Positions 58,985 to 64,000 of a DNA stretch of 64,000 nucleotides are shown here, one piece after another. Each line of letters opens with the position of its first letter. Position 1 is the stretch's first letter. The position numbers and the translations under genes were made by a program. The stretch comes from Iris pallida (Eukaryota > Streptophyta > Magnoliopsida > Asparagales > Iridaceae): NCBI GenBank assembly GCA_029216955.1, contig JANAVB010009598.1:28026706-28090705 (forward strand), read 5' to 3'. Under the pieces are notes generated by a model, which saw only the letters and a list, made by a program, of their open reading frames with translations, had not been told where the DNA came from and searched no databases.

Positions 58985-59696
58985 ATGGCATCCGTTGACA
59001 TTGAAAAGGAAGACGAAGATCTACCCGAACCTCTTGAATTGGAGCCATGGGTCCAACAACTGGATGCACAATAGGAGAAGCGCTTTGAACAACGAGACCC
59101 TCCCACTGAAAATGAAGTCATGCAAGTTGACCTCGGCGACGAATCCTCTCCAAAACTAATCTTCGTCAGTAAAATCCTGACGAACAACGAGCGGGAGTCG
59201 CTGTTGCAACTCGTCAGAGAATATATCGACGTCTTCGCTTGGAGCTATGAAGACATGCCAGGGCTAAACCCCGAGATTGCACTTCATAAGCTCAATATTC
59301 ATCCGGACGCAAAACCAGTCAAACAACAGCAACGGCAGTTCCGTCTAGACATCATGAATTCCATCGAAGCAGAAGTAAACAAGCTTATAGCGAGCAACTT
59401 CATCCGCGAAGAGCAGCACCCAGACTAAGTAGCTAATATAGTATCCGTCATCAAGAAGAACGGGAAGATCCGAATTTGCATCGACTTTTGCAACCTGAAT
59501 GCAGCGTGCCCTAAGGATGAATTCCCTCTTTCGATCACAGACATAATGATCGATAATACGTGTGGCTTCGAGTGTATGTCCTTTATGGATGGCTTTTCAG
59601 TATACAATCAAATCAAAATGTCTCCTAACGATGAGAAGCAAACATCATTTCGAACACCGATTGGCGTGTATTATTACACAGTCATGCCTTTCGGCT
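58985..59696 (+). pseudogene. Tat reverse transcriptase, N-terminal part
   Basis: In phase with the preceding linker, with stops at 59072 (TAG) and 59426 (TAA). Motifs are FAWSYEDMPGLNPEIALHKL, VIKKNGKIRICIDFCNLN, ACPKDEFPLS, and GVYYYTVMPFG at the end. A one-base loss right after PFG (59695) shifts the frame; the next segment continues NAGATYQRAM. It would synthesise cDNA within the particle. Confidence 0.85.
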
Positions 59697-61475
59697 AAAG
59701 AATGCCGGTGCTACATATCAACGAGCTATGAGTGTCATCTTCAGATATCACTTGTGCAAGACGGTGGAGTGTTACGTTGACGACATCGCCGTTAAAAGCC
59801 GCTCCAAGAATGATCACTTACATGATTTGAGAATAGTGTTCGACCTCATGCAAGCGTACAATCTGAAGATGAATCCCACCAAGTCCTTCTTGGGCGTGTC
59901 CAGCAGAAAATTCTTGGGCTTTGTCATTACTTCCCGCGGTTTTCACATAGACCCCGATAAAACAAAAGTAATCCTAGAGATGAGTCCACCGAGGAACCTC
60001 TGCGAACTCCGAGGCCTTCAGGGAAGACTAGACTACATCAGGAGGTTCATATCTAACCTCTCAGGACGATGTCAACCATTCACACAACTCATGAAGAAAG
60101 GCGTCTCTTCAATATGGAATAAGGAATGTCAACGCGCCTTTGATGACATTAAGGAATACCTGTCGAATTCGCCAGTTCTGGTAGTCCCGATCGCCGGAAA
60201 GCCCTTCCTGCTCTATGTACGGGCAATGGAACACTCCCTCGATGCCTTGCTAGCACAAAACAAGGATACAAGGCACGAACAAGCCATCTATTACCTCAGC
60301 CGAATGATGGTGGGGCCGGAGCATAGGTACACCGTCGTTGAAAATGAATGCCTTACCTTGGTGTTCGCCATTCAGAAAATACGACACTATATGACAGGGC
60401 AGACCATCCATGTTGTCTCACGAGTTAACCCCCTCAGGGTTCTCATGACCAAGCTGGGCGCACTCAGTTCTCGTCTAGCCACCTGGACGATATTGTTGTC
60501 CTCCTATGACATGGTTTTTGTTCCACAGAAGGCTGTCAAAGGTCAAGCATTGGCCGACTTCTTAGCAGCCCATCCAAGCTCAAAAACAACCAGAATCTAT
60601 GAAAAAACCCCATACGAAGTTATTAATTCAAACATGACTTCACATGATGTTGTCTGGCGAATGTTCTTTGACGGTGCTTCAAGGACGGGGCCCCAAGGTG
60701 ATATCGTCGCTGGAGTCGGGATAGTATTAATTTCTTCCTCTGGATTGGTAGTCAATCGGGCATACTCTCTCACAAAACCCTGTTCAAACAATGTAGCCAA
60801 ATATAATACTTTGGTTATCGGGCTCCGACTCGCAAAAGAAGTGGGGGTCGAATACCTAGAAGCATATGACGACTCGTATTTGATTGTTAATCAAATTCGA
60901 GGCTCGTACGAGGTTCGCAACGAGGACCTGATTCCTTATCATCAGACAGCAATTACCATCATTGCAACCTTGGAGGGGTTCTTTATAGAGCATGTTCCTA
61001 GGCTCCAAAATATTGAAACTGGTGCCCTAGCAGGCCTCGCCGCTTCCTTGGCGGTTCCAAACCATGCTCATCATCTAGTCGACGTGATAGGCCATGAGCT
61101 GGTATGTCCTGAAAACAACGTTCAATTGGGTGCAAGTTACTCTGCCCAAATAATCAACGACGTGCAAGACTGGAGACTCCCGTTCATCGACTTTGCAGTC
61201 TACGGAATCCTGCCTGAGAATATGAAAGAAGCAACTTCAATCAGAAGACGTTCTCTCAGATTCTTCTATGATACAGAAACAAAAATGCTATATCGACGAT
61301 CCTACGACATACTACTACTATACTGCCTATCAAATGCAGAAGCCAAAGAAGCCCTACGTGAGGCTCACGATAGCGTTTGCGAGGCTCACCAACCTGGCCA
61401 GAAGTTGCAGGACCGTCTCTGTCGGATGGGCTATTACTGGCCTACGATGGTAGCAGACGCTGTCGATTATACAAA
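59697..61475 (+). pseudogene. Tat reverse transcriptase end, two RNase H domains, integrase start
   Basis: After the frameshift the polymerase active site YVDDIAVKS lies near 59773. The first RNase H near 60200-60450 lacks the usual catalytic Asp (LLYVRAMEHSLDALLAQ in place of YCDAS), as is common in Tat. A second, archaeal-type RNase H follows with MFFDGASR (Asp near 60670) and AKYNTLVIGLRLAKEVG. The integrase zinc finger starts near 61365 (REAHDS, CEAHQPGQKLQDRL, YYWPTM). Loss of one A in an A run near 61475 ends the frame. Confidence 0.88.
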
Positions 61476-62426
61476 AAGTGTAAGGCTTGTCAGATCCACG
61501 CAGACTTCGTACATCTACCATCCTAATTCTTGCACCCAACAGTGGCTTCTTGGGCATTTGAAGCATGGAGAATGGACATTATCGTCCCAATCACCCCGCC
61601 GTCGTCTAAGGGACACTGGTTTATACTTGTAATCACCGATTACTTCTCCAAGTGGGCGGAAGCTGTTCCGTTGGCAGAGGTAAAGATATCAAACGTGATT
61701 AGTTTCATAAAACATCATGTCATCTACCATTTTGGGCTGCCCCAAAGGATTATTCATGACAATGGTCTACAGTTTGCAAGCCATGCTTTCTATCGATTCT
61801 GTGACAAAAATCGAATCCAGAACGTGGCATCAACGACATACAACCCATCGGCTAATGGTCTGGCTGAAGCTTTTAACAAGACCATAATCAAGTTTCTCAA
61901 AACGTTCGTGTCTTCAAACAAGCGCGACTGGAATAAAAAGCTAGGCAAATGCTTATGGGCGTACCGTACTACAATTTATACGGATACAGGAAATACATTA
62001 TTCTCTCTGGTGTACGGGAGCGAGGAAGTTCTCCCATTGGAGACCCAGATCCCCTAACTTCGTGTGGCCCTTACTTACCGGTTGACGTCGGACGATAACT
62101 ACCGCCGACGCCTACAAGAACTGGAAGCCTTAGACGAGAATCATTTACAAGCTCAACAAAGCATCAAGCTTTATCAAGCATGCATCTCTCGGGCCTACAA
62201 TAAGAAAGTCAAACAGAGGACGTTCCAAGTAGGCGATCTCGTCTTGGTCGTTTGTAGACCGATGGTCATGACTCACAAAATTGTCGATAAATTCCAGCCC
62301 AAATGGGAGGGTCCATTCATCATCGAGATCGTATTCTCCAACGGCGCATACCGGCTCACGAAACAGAATGGAGACTTGCTTATGATGCCCATAAACGGCA
62401 AGTTACTGAAGAAATACTATGTCTAA
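61476..62426 (+). pseudogene. Tat integrase, core and C-terminus
   Basis: A new frame restores the CKACQIHADF zinc-finger end. The core has WRMDII, FILVITDYFSKWAEAVPL, HDNGLQFASHAFY and NGLAEAFNKTI, which supply the D, D and E residues. Stops are at 61524 (TAA) and 62055 (TAA). The C-terminus (FQVGDLVLVVCRP, FQPKWEGPFIIE, YRLTKQNGD) ends GKLLKKYYV at 62426. No chromodomain follows, as expected of Tat. Confidence 0.88.
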
Positions 62427-62649
62427 GGACATGCTGGTACTTCCTCAAACCACCAAATCTCCCAGACTGTCGAGTTATGTACACCAAGTACCTCTGAACT
62501 TACACATTATTAGCTTCGAGTGGATTCATTTTGCATCTCCCTGGGTAACAAGTCATGTATACTAATACCTCTGAACTTCCACCCTAATGCTTCACCCTGC
62601 CAGAGTTTACCAGGCTCATTGCCATCTCTGAGCAAACTTTCTGGTCCTG
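62427..62649 (+). other. Tat 3' noncoding spacer
   Basis: No gene is seen. The stretch already contains isolated copies of the accaagtacctctgaact and tactaatacctctgaactt type that foreshadow the array downstream. Confidence 0.6.
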
Positions 62650-63262
62650 ATTATCGTATATCACGTCCATATTACCTCTGATACCGATAGTCTCTTGACT
62701 TAACACCTGTACCCAATCTGGGATAAAGTCATAGTATTAAGACCACAGAACCTATCACGTCCATATTACCTCTGTTGGGTTTTGTCTCAAAATCTATTAC
62801 TCGCACCATCAGTGCGTGGAAGAGTAATAGGTCCACCAAAAATTATTCATGATTTTCGTATGTCATGTCCATATTACCTCTGATATAGATAGTCTTTTCA
62901 TCTAACACCTCTACCCAATCTGGGATAAAGTCATGGTGTTAAGACCACAGAACATATTACGTCCATATTACCTCTGTTGGGTTTTGTCTCAAAATCTATT
63001 ACTCGTACCACCAGTGCGCAGAAGAGTAATAGGTCTACCAAAAATTATTCATAATTATCATATGTCACATCCATATTACCTCTGATATAGATAGTCTTTT
63101 CATCTAAAACTTGTACCCAATCTGAGATAAAGTCATGGTGTTAAGACCACAGAACCTATCACATCCATATTACCTCTGTTGGATTTTGTCTCAAAATCTA
63201 TTATCCGCACCACCAGTGCGCAAAAGGGTAATAGGTCCATAAAAAATTGTTCAAATCTATTA
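62650..63262 (+). repeat. 202-bp tandem array after Tat pol
   Basis: About three units; ccatattacctctgttggg-type text recurs at 62761, 62963 and 63165. Each unit carries an attact, cgcac, accacca, gtgcg, agtaat stem-loop. Confidence 0.88.
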
Positions 63263-63370
63263 CTCGCACCACCAGTGCACAAAAGAGTAATAGGTCCACA
63301 AAAATTATTCAAATATATTACTCGCACTATAGGCACGCAAAAAGGTAATAGGTCCACGAAAAGTCCTCCA
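63196..63370 (+). repeat. 57-59-bp subrepeats, expansion of the stem-loop
   Basis: Units start with tctattactcgcaccacc and end with aataggtccac. Their anchors at about 63206, 63265 and 63322 give periods of 59 and 57. They are the stem-loop part of the 202-bp unit amplified on its own. Confidence 0.8.
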
Positions 63371-64000
63371 GTGGGATGTCCTCTACCAACCACAAATGTT
63401 GTATTAGGCCCCCTAGTACAAGCATTTCAGATATCACAAACAAAAAAGGAAGATAGTGTATCCTTTTATTTTATGAAACATCAACTACATTGGTGAGGCT
63501 ACATCTCCAACAGCAAAAAAAGAAAAGAATGAAGAAAATCCACTACTCATCAGCAATACATAGCATAGTGAGTATCGCCTCAAGCGGCGTAGTGGGGCGG
63601 TCGATCTTCAATTTAGCCCGATGTTCAACTGTTTAGGTCAGTTTGGCAGCACCACGCCTTGGTCAAAAGGCAGTTTCGTAGCCCTCGAAATGAGTCATGT
63701 TTTACTGCTGAGAAGCAAACAAGGCTGTTGAACCTTCGGGAAGCCACACGGAGGAGGTCAAATATAGCATGCTAAAAGCATCTACAAGCGTTGACTTTTT
63801 TCCCTCCGTATTGCGAACGTCCTAGGCACACCCCTCCAAGAGGCCATACCTTCAAAACAACATCCCTAGTGTTGCTTTTGCCTACTTTGAGAGCCATGAA
63901 AACAAAAAATTTACGACGATGCCCAACCACCGTCCAACTCTCCGATGTATAAAGGTTCTTCCTACCATCTGAAGAAAACTCTTTCGAAGCATGGAGAGTT
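63371..64000 (+). other. Tat 3' region, no gene seen
   Basis: No coding signal and no match to the 5' LTR (neither the 49-bp array nor the TATA region), so the 3' LTR has not started. It probably continues the long untranslated tail of the Tat element. Confidence 0.5.

Overview
The window looks like repeat-dense, intergenic nuclear DNA of a flowering plant. Every recognisable coding stretch belongs to a transposable element: two related CACTA DNA transposons, a Tat-lineage Ty3/gypsy element with a second RNase H, a Tekay/Del-like chromovirus, and at least three non-coding LTR families. I see no ordinary host gene, no tRNA or rRNA gene and no CRISPR array. I cannot name the species. All similarity statements are by eye.

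Layout. From 1 to 6695 lies the 3' portion of a CACTA element (CACTA-1, left end outside the window): GC-rich leader, 5' UTR intron, decayed TNP2-type transposase, decayed second-gene relic, then subterminal repeats and the terminal repeat. It sits in a degenerate LTR (6696-8725). Next is a small non-coding LTR element, F1 (8737-12874), with a perfect 5-bp target duplication. LARD-A (13037-24813) has 3.4-kb LTRs and a short non-coding interior. That interior is interrupted by a complete deletion-derivative CACTA (CACTA-2, 16561-19994) with a 3-bp target duplication TAT.

An unassigned stretch (24814-25959) and an LTR fragment related to the one at 6696 (25960-26756) lead to the Tat-lineage element, which fills the rest of the window (about 26757 to beyond 64000). 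Its protease domain is split at 31388/57521 by a 26-kb insertion (31389-57515, flanked by CTAGG/CAAGG). The insertion is a tandem array, LTR-interior-LTR-interior-LTR, of a non-coding minus-oriented family (LARD-B). Inside its first LTR sits a second tandem array, of the Tekay-like chromovirus (32627-44625, minus orientation), with an almost complete gag-pol interrupted only by three TAG codons. The nesting gives the relative order: Tat first, then LARD-B, then Tekay.

How the parts relate. Tekay, LARD-A and LARD-B share the same unusual candidate primer-binding site, TGGTGGCCCATG, and similar LTR ends. This suggests that the non-coding families borrow the coding machinery of a Tekay-like element. 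LARD-A and LARD-B also share a conserved block several hundred bases downstream of that site. In LARD-B this block forms two small hairpins with the same loop and covarying stems, a candidate dimerisation or packaging signal and the most interesting unexplained structure here. CACTA-2 encodes a truncated transposase-associated-domain protein and carries a roughly 150-bp-arm hairpin in its intron, so it could regulate relatives at the protein or small-RNA level. Decay of the coding elements is dominated by stop codons consistent with C-to-T change, with few frameshifts.
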